A DNA stretch of 64,000 nt from Platanthera guangdongensis (lineage: Eukaryota; Streptophyta; Magnoliopsida; Asparagales; Orchidaceae): contig CM077150.1 in the NCBI GenBank assembly GCA_039583875.1, positions 186,996,375-187,060,374 on the forward strand, read 5' to 3'. The translations under genes were made by a program, and so were the position numbers. Of the stretch, positions 45,201 to 56,969 are shown piece by piece; within the stretch, counting starts at the first letter, position 1, and each line of letters starts with the position of its first letter. Below the pieces are notes generated by a model, which saw only the letters and a list, made by a program, of their open reading frames with translations, had not been told where the DNA came from and searched no databases.

Positions 45201-46961
45201 TGTTCAAAGTAAAGCATCCGGAGTCTTAGGGTAATCAGAATGAATGCCCAATTAATTAGGAATATTATGAAACTCTGGAGTTAGTCTAAATAGGTCATGG
45301 TATACTCCCAGTAATTGTTTTGGTTCTGTTGGATGAGTAAATGGAGTACCCCTTAGTGGGAGCATCATGTAACTTAGCACGGTCTGCATATAGTACATAG
45401 AATTAAAATAGGCTAGCTCGGAGAACTTGAACACACTTAGGGGAGCCACACTGAAATAAAAGAGAGGATTGGTCAAGGGTAGGAATCAATAATATTAAGT
45501 GCCTTGCAAAAGGGAACTTTGGGTGTAATCCCATCGTAGTTCCTAGTGCCTTTAAGAGCCCTTCATGGGAAATACATTAGGCAGTCCTGGGCTAACGTAA
45601 ACTTTAGGGATAATATGGACAAGAGTAACCTCAATAATACCTCCACCTTGCACTCACACTTGTACACGTGGTGAGACAAATTGCTAATAAATGGATAGCA
45701 TAGACCCATGGTCGATGGGCTTACTAGTAAATTTAAAGGAACTTGGAATTATTTTGGTAGTCCGAGGAGCTGTATGCTCGAGGGCTAGTTTTTAGACTTG
45801 ATGGTTTGGTGAGCTGGGGGCTCGGGGATTTAGTTAAGGTATAATATACAAGCTTGCGTGTGCATAACAGTGGTGGGTCCTCGGTATTGGACGATCGATC
45901 ACACCGTCGTCGGTACGTTAACTCAGGGAGACTAGCTGGTTTGATAGAAATAGTACGAAAACGTACGAGAGGGGCTAGGCTGGTTAGTGTGATTACCATT
46001 CTAGGAGTAGAGAGGCCCAACCCACTGTCTCCGTTGGCCACGATGAGAGGCGCCTGAGAGTTTAGCTAACTTAAAACTGGGGAACTAAAGGTCTATGCGC
46101 ATAGAGTCGTGTGTGTGAGTTGCACTTGCATGTTCATGCCCTAGCATACTTGCATGTCATAGCATAGTCATTGCATTTAACCCCTGACACCTAACGTATA
46201 AATTGGTATGAGACAGTTTATACGATAGGCCCTACAGAACGACCCCTTGGTCTATAGGGGTAATCCCTATAAATCAATGGTTACTGATTTATTATTTGTA
46301 CAGTTCTTACTTTGAGTTATTCATTCTTATCTTACTGCACTACATTACCATTATTGATTAACTCCTGCTGCAATTTTAATGTTATAACACTCATGTTAGG
46401 ATAGTTGTCATCTGCTTGATTACGCCCTGCTATTTGGTCCTCCTTTTCACTTCCTTCCGCCCGGTGCTTAGGAGCCATGGGTAGAGGGGTGGGGGATTGT
46501 TGACCAAGTCTAGTTTGACTGACGGTCGTTTGACCACCACATTTTAGGCACTCCGGATGGGAGACAGGGAGCAGCCACAGGAGATACAGCACCAGTGGAG
46601 TATGGTGCAGATGAAGACAGGCCAGTGTAGTTCGGGTGGACAGGCATCCAGATCTGTGAGTGAAGCTGAGTAGTAGTAGTTTTACTTATATGAGTGGCTT
46701 GTAGTGAGGTCTTTATGTACATGGGCATAAGTCCGTATATCGTGGTTTGGAATCTTTATTTGTCATGTGATTTCCTCTTTCTATGCTGTGGACTTGATTG
46801 TTTTAGCTTTTCCAATCATTATACATTCTCTCTTGTTGATCTAAAAGGCCGGCAGAATCGGCATTTTGTAGTGGCGGCCTTCCCGAGAGTAAGGTCCACC
46901 GCAAAACGACGATTCTGGGCATAAGACCCTGGTGGTTATTGCAAAAAAATGGGGTCTTACA
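42206..46961 (+). mobile_element. 3' LTR of Tekay-type Gypsy element B
   Basis: TGTAACATCCC at 42206 to GGGTCTTACA at 46961, 4756 bp, partner of 32594-37311. Array at 42420-42690. The pair differs by scattered substitutions and small insertions, clearly more than the F pair. No genes are seen inside. Confidence 0.93.
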
Positions 46962-46966
46962 TCAAG
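46962..46966. repeat. target-site duplication of B, right copy
   Basis: TCAAG, one mismatch against TCAAA at 32589-32593. Confidence 0.75.
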
Positions 46967-48780
46967 ACAGTTGAAGGAGCATGAAATCAATTACCTGGTT
47001 CATTATTTGGAATTGGGAGCAGCGATGTTCGCCTTGAAGGTTTGGAGGCATTACCTATACGGCGTCCACTGCGAGATATTTTCAGATCACAAAAACTTGA
47101 ACTACGGTCATACTCAGAAGGAGTTGAACTTGAGAAGACGACGGTGGTTAGAATTTCTATGTGACTATGAGTTCACCATGAACTACCACCCCGAAAAGGC
47201 CAACTCGGTGGCTGATGCGTTGAGTAGGAAAGTACCAAGCTCTAGCGCAGAGTCTCGGTTGATGCGTATGGAGTTGGCTTGGATGATTGAGGAGATGGAT
47301 ATTACATTGATATTTAAGGATCCTTCAACAGAGTATACAGAGTACTTGGCAAGCATGAGCATAGTTTGTGATATCCGGGACCGAATCAGAGTGGAACAAG
47401 GAATGGATGCGGCCCTAGACCCGGCAATCAAGTCAATCAAAGATGGTACTATAGATGAGTATACGCTCAAAGACAGCCTCGTTTATTTTCGTGGCCGGCT
47501 CTACATTCCCAAAGGCGATAAAATCCGGGAGGATATCTTGAGAGAGGCTCATTGCTCTCAATATTCAGTGCACCCGGGCATTGCTAAGATGTACGCCGCC
47601 TTACGGAAGACCATGTGTTGGCCGGGAATGAAAAAGGATGTCCGATATTTTGTTACACATTGTGAAGCTTGTCAAAGGGTGAAGGCGGAATGCAAGAGTC
47701 CTGATGGTTTGCTACAATCATTGCCCATCCCCGAGTGGAAGTTTGAGGATATCTCCATGAACCTTGTCTATGGGTTACCTCGCTCACGCTCAGGAAATGA
47801 TTCGGTGTGGGTGATAGTTGATCGCCTGACGAAAGTAGCCCGGTTTATCCCTATGAAGAAAGAGGCCCACATGGATGCCTTGGTACGCCTCTTTGTGGAG
47901 CAGTTCGTACGGTATCATGGCGTGCCTAAGACGATCGTTTCGGACCGGGATGGTCATTTCACCTCAATGGAGTGGAAGGCGGTACATGCGTATTTGGGCT
48001 CGCGCCTTACCTTCTGCACCGCATTTCATCCCCAGACGGACGGGCAATCTGAACGGAACCATTCGTATATTGGAAGATTTGTTGAGACTATGTGTGTTGG
48101 ATAGAGGAGAGCCATGGGAAAGGCTCTTACCGCTGGTGGAGTTCTCCTACAACAACAGCCACCAGGCTAGTATCGGCATGGCTCGTCATGAAGATCTTTA
48201 TGGAAGGATGTGTAGAACCCCCTTGTCTTGGGTGCAAGATGAAGACTCGGAGGCTTTAGGTGTTGAATATATTAAGGATACTGATGTAGCGATTAGATTG
48301 ATTCAGGATCGCATGTTGGAAGCTCAAAGTCGGCAGGCGAAGTATAATAATGCAAAGCAACGGATGGTGGAGTTTCAAGTGGGTGATAAGGTGTTCTTGA
48401 AACTCTGACCGATGCATGGAGTTTCACGTGTGCGTGGTGTGAAAAAGCTCAGCCCAAGGTATGTTGGGCCTTATACTATATTGGAAACGATTGGCCCATT
48501 GGCCTATCAGTTGGAGTTACCGTCCGAGCTAGAGAACCTCCACGACGTGTTCCATGTGTCGTCGCTTCAGAAGGCACTGTTGCGGCCCGATCTATACATC
48601 CCCACAACTGATGGTGCTGTGGCGTCTGATAGGTCTATGCGACTAGAGCCGGTGCGGATCGTGGATAGCGAGACAAGGAAGTTACGCTACAAAAGTGTTC
48701 CCTTGGTGAAGGTGCTATAGTCTAATCACGGGAAGGAGAAATGTACATGGGAGCCAATGGATTTGATGCAAAAAATGCTA
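46967..48780 (+). pseudogene. pol: RNase H end, integrase and chromodomain of element A
   Basis: Resumes A after B. RNase H end: [40 protein letters not shown]. Integrase (to 48104): [43 protein letters not shown]. The first catalytic Asp is Asn (AAC at 47760). A frameshift falls near 48050 inside the region around the catalytic Glu; the other frame continues at 47875-48408 (EFSYNNSHQASIG, RMLEAQSRQAKYNNAKQR). Further stops at 48406 and 48718 precede the chromodomain tail (SVPLVKVL, then CTWEPMDLMQ, to ~48770). Clearly inactive. GGGGACGAAAT at 48869 precedes the 3' LTR. Confidence 0.87.
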
Positions 48781-48901
48781 TCCGTAGTTGTTTCCTCAAG
48801 GTAATTTTATTTAAAAGCATATTGTATCTTCTGTTATGCTTTTCTCCCCATAGCCTAAGCCTGATTGCGGGGACGAAATCTTTTATTTTGTTTATAAGAT
48901 T

Positions 48902-50091
48902 TGTAATGTCCCGAATCGCACTAGGCCCCTCGTACGTGTTTTTGAGTTAGGAGAGCTGACTTGGGTGCAAGGGGAGTGCAGACAACAGGGCAGCACATGT
49001 GAAAAGGAGGAGAAATCAATCAAGCATACGATACGGGTAGAGACACGGGTGTGTCCCTACCCATGTGGGAGTGGCCAGCTCTTGAGTCGATGACTCGAGT
49101 ATGTCGAAATAAGGACACGGGTCGTGACACGGGCGTGTCACTACCCGTGTGAAGGGACATGGGTAGAGACACGGGCATGTCCCTACCAGTGTACGTGTGT
49201 GTCGTGTTGAACTCGACAAAGTATGTCGAGATCGACGATCTTCGTGTCGAGATCGACGAATTGTATGACACGGGTATAGACACGGGCGTGTCCCTACCCG
49301 TGTGTCATTGTGTCGAGTTGAGCTCAACGAGGCGTGTCGAGATCGACGAGGTGTGTCGACATCATATGACACGAGTAGCGACACGGGCGTGTCCCTACCC
49401 GTGTGTGTCGAGTTACACTCGACAGGGCGTGTTGAGATTGACGAGTTGTGTCGACATCATATGACACGGGTAGCGACACAGGCATGTCCCTACCCGCGTG
49501 TGTCGAGTTACACTCGACAGAGCGTGTCGAGATCAACGAACTACATGTCGAGATCGACGAATTCTATGACACGGGTAGCGACACGGGCGTGTCCCTACCC
49601 TTGTGCCATTGTGTCGAGTTGAGTTCGTCGAAATGTATCCAGAGAAGGACACAGCCAGGTAACACGGACGTGTCATGTGGACACGGGTCGGTACACGGGC
49701 GTGTCCCTACCCGTGTCGAGTATTGAACCGACATGGAAACTGTTGTGGCCGTTTCGCCCAAGCAGGACACGGGTAAGGACACGGGCGTGTCCCAACCCAT
49801 GTCACTTTTCATATATAAGGGGAAGAGAAAACTCTAGCTGTTTTCATGCTCACTTCATCCCTATTTTCTGAGAGAAACTCCTGTTGAGAGAAGGAAGTTG
49901 CTGGATCTAGTTGTAGAGGAGAAGATCTGCCGTCGCCGTGAAGGAGAAGATGCCACCGAGAAGAGTTACATAATCCATGGCCGGAAATAGTGGAAACGCC
50001 GGAAATGAGGTGAGCCGCCTCCCCTCTCCCTTGGTGCTAGATCTTTAGTTATTTTCTTAGGAGAGATATCGACTCAAGAGAGTTTGATGGA
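48902..50091 (+). mobile_element. truncated 3' LTR of element A
   Basis: TGTAATGTCCC at 48902; matches 5882-7070 to GTTTGATGGA, then stops abruptly at 50091. About 2950 bp of LTR seen in the 5' copy are absent. The array (about 49020-49800) and TATA box (49812-49819) remain. Sequence after 50091 is minus-strand C coding DNA, so a deletion removed the LTR end and the flank. Confidence 0.92.
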
Positions 50092-52519
50092 TCATCATGC
50101 TTGTGATTTTTGAATTGAATTCTTCTCTTTGCACAGGTCAGTTCATACTTCTGCCACTCCTCTCAATCATAGTGGTTATACCTATTTTCACCTCCAACAT
50201 TGACCAAGTTAAAGGAGTCTAAAATAATACCTCTTGAGATCGGACTCCACACCTCAGTCATCTCTCTATTAGGTGTATATTTTATCCGGCTCTTCTCTGA
50301 CTGGTTCTGACCTGACTGGCTCATACCTGACAGCAGATGTGCCTTCACCATATCTTCTCCTTTTGTATATAGGATGAGGTATATCTTCAGTTACTTGAAC
50401 ATCTGGAAACACAACAGCAGTAGCAATAGATTTTTCCTGAGAGAAATCCCATGTGTCTGTCCAGTATTGAGAGTAATCCTCAGCAGGATGAACTTCAACA
50501 TTTCCTTGAGTAGGCGCAGCAGGTACTGGAAATATTGTATCAACTTGACCTGGTCTGCCAAAAATCTCATTATGTAGCCAAGATAAGTTGTCATAACTAT
50601 ACTCATTGACTCGTTTGAAGTTTGCAACCATGGAAGCCTCAACAACATCAACCGTAGCTTTCAGGGCATCCTCCCCCTTTCTGACTTCAATAGTTATAGC
50701 ATTGGCATAAGATTCCATCATCTTGTCTAAATGAGTAATTGATCTATTGTGAGCATCAATCATGGTCACTGCATTCTTATCAACATTCACAAGAAAGTCC
50801 AGATTACTTTTGAGCCCGACCATATTATGAACTAGAGCTTTGTGACCATGCACAAACCAAGAGTCCAATCTTGCATCTAATTTGTCAAAACGCACCTTGA
50901 CAACTACAAAGCCATTGTTCAAATCTTTCTCAGTTTCCCAGACTTTCTTTAGAACCTTCTGCATGGAGGACTCAATTTGTGCTTGCTGCTTAGCCAACAT
51001 GGCTTCTATTGTCTTCAGAATAGAACTATCAGCACTAGAAATGGGAACATCTTGAGTAGGAACACTGGGAAGAGAGGGCAAATATGTATGGATTTCTGAA
51101 TCACTGGAGGGCTCATCTATCAGAGATAAATGAGCCTTAGACATCAAACTGAGATCTTTAACAGGTAAGACAAGAGTATGCTCCTCTCCATCTCCGTCCT
51201 CATCAGAAATATCAACTACTTCCTTTGGAATAGCTGGAGGAATACCGGATGCATTGGCAACCCTTTTCTCTAGGTTGCAGATAAATCAGTCAACCTATGT
51301 AGCAATTGATATCAAGGACTGGGTTGCCTCCCCCTTAGACACTGCAGCAGGGGTAATCTCTGGAAGAGGGACAATCATATGCTATTCTGAACCTTGCTCA
51401 GACATCATTAGCATTATCAGCAGCTCCAAGATCATCCTCAGTAGTAACATCATACATGTCCTCATCAATCTCATGCTCATGAGGAGTCAGAACATCATCA
51501 TTAGCAGCAGTTTCGACAACAGACTCATTATACAATATCTCAACAACATCAACACGTCTAATATCAGCAACCTCTGTAAGGAGATCTACTGTCTCTTCAT
51601 CTGGAACTGAAACTTAACCTGGCACTTTTGCAGCTGGAACTTCTGAAACTATCGCAGTAGAAACACTCAAGGGCACTCTCTGATTAGCCAATTGTGTATC
51701 AGATGTCTCCCCCTCAATTTCTATACTCAGACTATCAGGAATCTCACTTGGGGTGGAGAAGGAATCCAATCCTCAGGAACATGTTCTTCCTCCACCACAG
51801 GTAAATCTCTGGCTCTCCCCTGGCATCAGGATCATCCTATCCCACCTCGAGAATATAGAAGAGTCGATTTTCTTTAGGTGATGGATAGGCACACCTTTGG
51901 TCATATCAAACTTGTCTCTATCCATTTGGTTCAAGAACAAGCTGATAATCCTTCCAAAGTTGGGAATTCGGAGACTGTCTTTGATCTTTGCAAACAGCAG
52001 TGCACCACAATCCATTCTCTTCCTGCAGATAATAGCCACCGGGATCTTTAACATTTCAGAAGAAAGATAATCGTGTGATATTATCTTGCATAGGAGAACT
52101 TTGCCGATGATATCTGATAGAAACTTTCCTTCCTCATTCATCCCTTTGGGCTTTACGGCCTTAGTACCCCTGTGTAGACCACAAAATAACATGGCTCTAG
52201 TGAAGTCCACCTCTTCGAGGTAATCAGCCTCTTCACAAGCAGAAAGCCTCTAGTACCTGGCGAGGAGAGAAGCTTTCACTTTAACCTTTGTCTGACAAAC
52301 TTTGATCTTTATCATAGTATCCTCCCTGCGGAGTTTAGCATTTTGAAAGAATTCCATAACATCTTTGTCTAGAAATTTGCATGTGTGTTCTAGTACAAAG
52401 GAAAGGCCGGCATATTCCAACATCAGGATGACATTCCTGAACTCATTAGATGTAGAGGCAAATCCTGTACGAATGAGTTCTCCACCTCCTAGCAAACCGT
52501 TGTTGCTTCGAGGAGCCAT
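50092..52519 (-). pseudogene. third ORF of SIRE-type element C, broken and C-terminally truncated
   Basis: On the minus strand ATG 52519 opens MAPRSNNGLLGGGEL, then GLSFVLEHTCKFLDKDV, EFFQNAK; the frame stops at 52250. The next segment, 52210-51773, matches F (MNEEGKFLSDIIGKVLLCK, NFGRIISLF); 51147-50269 covers the later half (SSILKTIEAMLAKQQAQIE, WLHNEIFG, PIYKRRRYGEG). A last frame to 50092 holds WQKYELTCAKRRIQF, matching F's WRKHEIKQEAIVQYRR. Same order and spacing as F 23774-26614, so it is the same type of gene. It ends at the deletion joint with the A LTR. A nuclear signal like F's PKKKRK is not visible in the surviving part. Several frameshifts: not functional. Confidence 0.78.
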
Positions 52520-52824
52520 GGAAAATCAGATAGCAAATAGAATGAGGAAACAACTCTGGACTGAACTTTCGGCGTGGAACTTGATAGCTGTGACGGATGG
52601 AATCGACGAGTAAAGTGTTTTATAAATCAAAGAACAGGAAGAAATCAACAGGATAACTCTACTGGACTGTCGGTTAAGGCTTGCACTACCCTAACCGACG
52701 AAGAATGATAGCATTATGATTGAAGGAAGACGATGAACAGTGCTGAAAGAAGGATCATCGAGAGGACTATTCGGCAAGTCGGCTGTCTGGTTTTGATGAA
52801 ACGGAGTACGGTTTGCCGCAAAAC

Positions 52825-52838
52825 CTTATATATATAAT
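52825..52838 (-). promoter_or_regulatory. TATA box upstream of C third ORF
   Basis: The minus strand reads AAATTATATATATAAGG, about 300 nt before the ATG at 52519 and directly downstream of the degenerate array at 52906-53065. Confidence 0.5.
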
Positions 52839-52905
52839 TTAAATTTGATAGGGGAAACACGCGTACCTGATAAGCCATGACTCTCCGGATCCAATATAGG
52901 AAATA

Positions 52906-53065
52906 AAATTTTACCCAAGTGAAATTCAGCGAAATTAACCATACGTAGAGTCAAATTCGTCAAGTTTAAGCGTGTATATCCGACGAATCGCCGAGTTATG
53001 CTGACAGATATTCGATGAATTTTGCCTTGGACTGATTTTTATGCCTTGATGAATTTCCCAAGATA
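52906..53065 (-). repeat. internal C-type palindrome array upstream of C third ORF
   Basis: Degenerate copies of the C LTR motifs: GAAATTCAGCGAAATT, CAAATTCGTCAAG, CCGACGAATCGCCGAG, ATTCGATGAATTT. The near-palindrome at 52906-52927 matches the reverse complement of 5765-5786 in the C LTR. Fewer and more decayed copies than in F. Confidence 0.6.
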
Positions 53066-53145
53066 CTTCTTGTTTTCTTGGCCATCTTCACAAGTCCTTG
53101 TTCAGCATGCCCAATTCCGTTTTGAAAAATGAGAGCTTGGCCTCG

Positions 53146-54339
53146 TGAAAGTTATTAATTCAAGGTTAGATAGTCACCTAGAGGGGGGGGGGTGAAAAGG
53201 TCTTTAAATTTTTTTAAGTCTTTTTGTTGTTTTCTTACTAAGTATTCAGCTTTCTTTTATTTTCTTCCTATGGTGATCTTAGAGCTTGTCCTTAGTACCT
53301 GCAATATAAAAGAAGAACAAACAACACAGCAAAGCACACAAATATTTATAGTGGTTTCCCAATTGGGTACATCCACTTTTCCTTCCACCTTTCTACCTTA
53401 TGTTAGATAAGGTCCAAACTAATCCAAAATGCTCCTCAGAGTTTACACCTCATGCCCTCAGCATTACACTCAGGTTCTCTTCAGAACCCTACCTCAGAAC
53501 CACAAAGGTTCCTACCTCAGAGCCCTGCAGTGCTCCTACAACTCAGTTGTCCTCAAACCACCAACCTCAACCCTATCTCTAAGGCCCACATCACAGGCTT
53601 TTCAATACTACAACTTCAGGAATAAGATCCTACTCTCATAGTATCGTAGAACTCCTACAGCTCAGTACCCTTCCAGGTACCTACCTCACTGCCCTTCGAG
53701 GCACCTACAGCTCAGTGACACACTTGTCATCTACCTCAAGCCAAAATTCTCTACTACACAGGCTGGGAGGATAGCCCTACTCTCAGATCCACACCTGGAT
53801 CCTACCTTAGTACCCAAGCAGGGCACCTACCTCAGTGACTAATTAGTCACCTATAACTCAGGTACAAAAGGCCCTACATCTCAGATTCAAACAACCTGAA
53901 TCCTATAGGAAATTAATCAAAAATTGAAATAAATTAAAACACTGACTCAGAGATAAATCTCAGAGTCTACCTTGCTGGACTGAGCAGGTAATAGTCCAGC
54001 CCTCTTATTGTAGAAGGAATTAGTCATCTTCTCTAGGTAACTGCTTCTCTGCTGCACTGAAGAACAACTATCTGCTGTTGAAGGCTGACGGCCCTTCACA
54101 CAGCTATCTCTTCTTGTCGATTAGATTAATTAGCCAACTTGTTCTGCATAGAACAAACTTACTGAACTGGAAAAGCTTCAGCTATCTTTCTCTTCCTGCT
54201 GGCTTGCACTACTGGACTTAGCTTTCAAGCTCGTCGAAGAAGATGAAGTCCTGATGTCTCTATTTTCTATAAAACCTAATCCCTCTTATTCTCGATTCAA
54301 TTTTCCCTTTTTATATCTATTGATTTGAATCAATGACAC
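53146..54339 (-). mobile_element. SIRE-type LTR D, 3' portion, joined to C
   Basis: On the minus strand it ends AACTTTCA at 53146, like F's ATCTTTCA. It holds a poly-C tract then CTCTAGGTG (53170-53190), a GTGGATGTACCCA block (near 53370) as in F at 17729, and many CTGAGGTAGG-type repeats (53440-53890). A TATA-like box (GATATAAAAAGGG, minus strand) lies at about 54306-54318. Immediately upstream in coordinate is the H LTR; the U3 with any array is missing. No PBS, gag or pol follow: instead, the spacer and third ORF of C. Confidence 0.7.
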
Positions 54340-55140
54340 TGTTTGAGTGTGGGCCCAGCCATGGATGGTGAGCGCCATTGTTGAAACCGGAATCCGGTCC
54401 CTCGTGGAGTTCGACCCTTGGGGAAGGGGTGGTCTCGCGCCTACATCGCTCCTACAAGAAAAACAACAAAGAAGGCAAGGTGAAACAGACCCAAGGGCTC
54501 GACAGCTAGGTCCCACCACAAACCCAGAAGATCTCAGAGCGCTTCCCCTCCTTAGCCAGAAGCCGGGCTAAGGTACCCTCAGAAAGCACTCGAAGAATGG
54601 GGCAGGAGAGCACAGGGAAGAACCTGCTTTCTGGGGTACCCCTTGGTCCTATTTATAGCTTTTGAAATCCGGACTACCAATAACCAAAAGAACCGACCTG
54701 AAATCACCAGAAAACCCTTGGTTGGGTCTGCCAACAGCCAAACTCCACTGTTTTGAAGGGCTATGGGCAGACCAGCGGGGGCAAAACAGTAAAAAATACC
54801 TCATACATCCAGGCGAGCTTGGGAGCTTTGGCAACCTCGGCATGTTCTACTCGCGTACTGTTGCCGAGCTCCCCCGCGAGGACGCGAGCTGTGTCTCGCT
54901 CTGCACATGACGAACTCCGGGTCGCCGATCGTCGATCTCTGGTCGACGGATGCCGAGCTCCGGCTCGCCCCCTTTGCTGCCGAACTCGCCCCCTTTGCTG
55001 CCGAGCTCGCCTGCTGTTCTCAGCCCGATCTGCCTATACCCTAGTGACCTACTCGCCGGACACGGGGTTGTACAGCCACCTCCCCTAAAAGAAGACAAAC
55101 AGTAGCATCTAGCGCTACTATAGCTTTCCCGCAATGGCAT
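54340..55140 (-). mobile_element. LTR of family H, second copy, minus strand
   Basis: Its minus-strand 3' end is CTCAAACA at 54340. Homologous, in opposite orientation, to 3900-4770 (shared AGATCTCAGAGCGCTTCC and GCTAAGG blocks; TATA on the minus strand near 54648-54656). A GC-rich region at 54840-55030 has repeated GAGCTCGGCAGCAAAGGGGG units and CGATCG, possibly this copy's array. The right boundary is approximate; about 30 unassigned bases precede E. Confidence 0.5.
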
Positions 55141-55170
55141 GAAATACTTTACTTGTTGACTATTGGTGAC

Positions 55171-56839
55171 TGATAACTCTAATTTTGTCCATGTTTTTAT
55201 ATTATTTTTATTTAATAACTAATTAGTTTATAATTATATTTTGTAATTTTATTATTGAATTTTTCTAATTTCTTATTTCAGGGCAATCTGGGCTGCAAAT
55301 TTCAATTTGGAGTCTATAGGGTTGACCAGGAGACAAAACTGGACAAAAGCAGGAAAATTTCAAATGTACACGCCAAAGTCACGGACGTGACCTACAAGGT
55401 CACGGGCGTGACATACTGGCGTGAAACCGATGCGTGGAAGAGCTATCTGCCACATCAATTAAAATTACACGCCCTAAAGTCACGGGCGTGACAAGTATCA
55501 CACGGGCGTGTACGCTAGGCGTGACATCCAGTGTTTGGTCCATTCTTCCAGTCAACGGCAGTTTCTATTTGCACAACAGGTCACGGGCGTGACATATTTG
55601 TCACGGGCGTGACTAACCCCGTGACATCCCGTCGTGCCGACTTAATGTTGCAGTTTCAGGCGCTGGGAGTTTTCTCAAGACACGCCCACGGTCACGGGCG
55701 TGACTATGGGCGTGACCCTTCCAACAACGGCCGGAGTTATTCCCGTTGTTTCTGCTTCCCGCCGTTTTTTCTACAACCGTCAAGACACGCCCTAGGTCAC
55801 GGGCGTGACCTAGGGGTGTGACCCGCCAATTAACGACTTTTGGCGGTTTCGCGCCAACGTTCAGAGGACTTGAAGACGACGGTTCCGAGACCGACACGCC
55901 CTAGGTCACGGGCGTGACCTAGGGGCGTGACCACCCAGCAACTTTTTCTATACATTCCAGACAGCTTCAGATGCTGACGAGGAGATTTTTGGGGAGCTTA
56001 ATTCTGTTTTCTTTACTGTTTTTCCTGCATTTTCAATTCATAGTGTAACCTTTATTTTCAAGTCGTTCTTTAATCATGTCTTTCTTTATGCTTTCATGTA
56101 ATTCTCCCATCATGATGAGTAGCTAATTTCCCAATTAGCACTTGATCATGATGAACTTTGGAATAGAATAAAATTCTTATTTTTGATCTCAAATTAGCAA
56201 GCATTCCATTTTATATACTTTGATTTATCTTTGATTTAAATTTTCTTCGAATTCATAAGTTGCAAATTATGTTTATTCGAGCTTAGATTCGTATCCTACA
56301 TTTACCGAGAGGTTGTGGATACGAGTAGATCACTCAAGGATAAAGAGAGTTTCTTGCACCCCTCGAGAGACGAACGCAAAATTCTTCTGCCTTGGAGTCA
56401 ACTCCATTAGTGAGGTTCACCGCCTAAAGCAAGCTTAGGTCTTTCGACTGGCCGAGAGGTCTTAATCGATCTACCTAAGGTTAGTCGAGTGCGTATTCTC
56501 GAGAGAGGCGCTTCGTAGCTTTGGAACCTCCGCGGTCGAAGTTAATAATTTAGATGCTTGTGCGCTTTAATTTCGTGGATTTTTTTCTAGCCCAAAGGGA
56601 TTCCAGATCAAGTGCTAGCCTTTTATTCATCGAATTTCTCCTCTTAATTTAACGTTTGTTTTCGTATTCGCAAAAACCAATTTTCCGATCGATAAAATAA
56701 TAGTTCTTCCTTGTGAGTACAAATACTCAATGGTCCCCGAGTTTAAATACGATATTTCCTATACTAAATTTTGATAGGTGCACTTGCCTAGTTGAGAGTT
56801 TAGTTTGGATATTTTTCAAAACTTACAAAATTTACATCA
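55171..56839 (+). mobile_element. 5' LTR of Athila-type Gypsy element E
   Basis: Starts TGATAACTC at 55171 and ends TTTACATCA at 56839, 1669 bp, with TGAT...ATCA ends like L. The primer site follows at 56846. U3 holds an array of GTCACGGGCGTGAC palindromes (55370-55935) followed by a weak TATA-like box at about 55949. The 3' LTR lies beyond the window, so the start is judged from the ends and the primer site only. Confidence 0.7.
55370..55935 (+). repeat. palindrome array in E LTR (GTCACGGGCGTGAC)
   Basis: About seven TCACGGGCGTGAC cores. The later ones are nested in longer stems: CACGCCCTAGG before and CCTAGGGGCGTG after the core give arms of about 17-18 bases (near 55785-55820 and 55890-55932). 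The same motif recurs before the third ORF at 62628-63265. Confidence 0.93.
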
Positions 56840-56845
56840 AGTTTT

Positions 56846-56863
56846 TGGCGCCGTTGCCGGGGA
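56846..56863 (+). promoter_or_regulatory. primer binding site of E, Athila/Tat type
   Basis: TGGCGCCGTTGCCGGGGA, identical over 17 bases to the L primer site at 29577-29593. Confidence 0.92.
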
Positions 56864-56969
56864 TTTTTTTTGTTGATATTTTGAAAGCAAGGCTCTATTA
56901 ATTTTATCATTTTATTTTTGTTTTAGAAATATCAAAATTAAAAAATTTTATTTTGTCTTATTTTGGTGT

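Noticed and set aside
51254..51610. 118-codon plus-strand open frame rich in Ile and Ser
   Set aside because: It is antisense to the C third ORF, and its repetitive composition reflects the acidic coding on the other strand.
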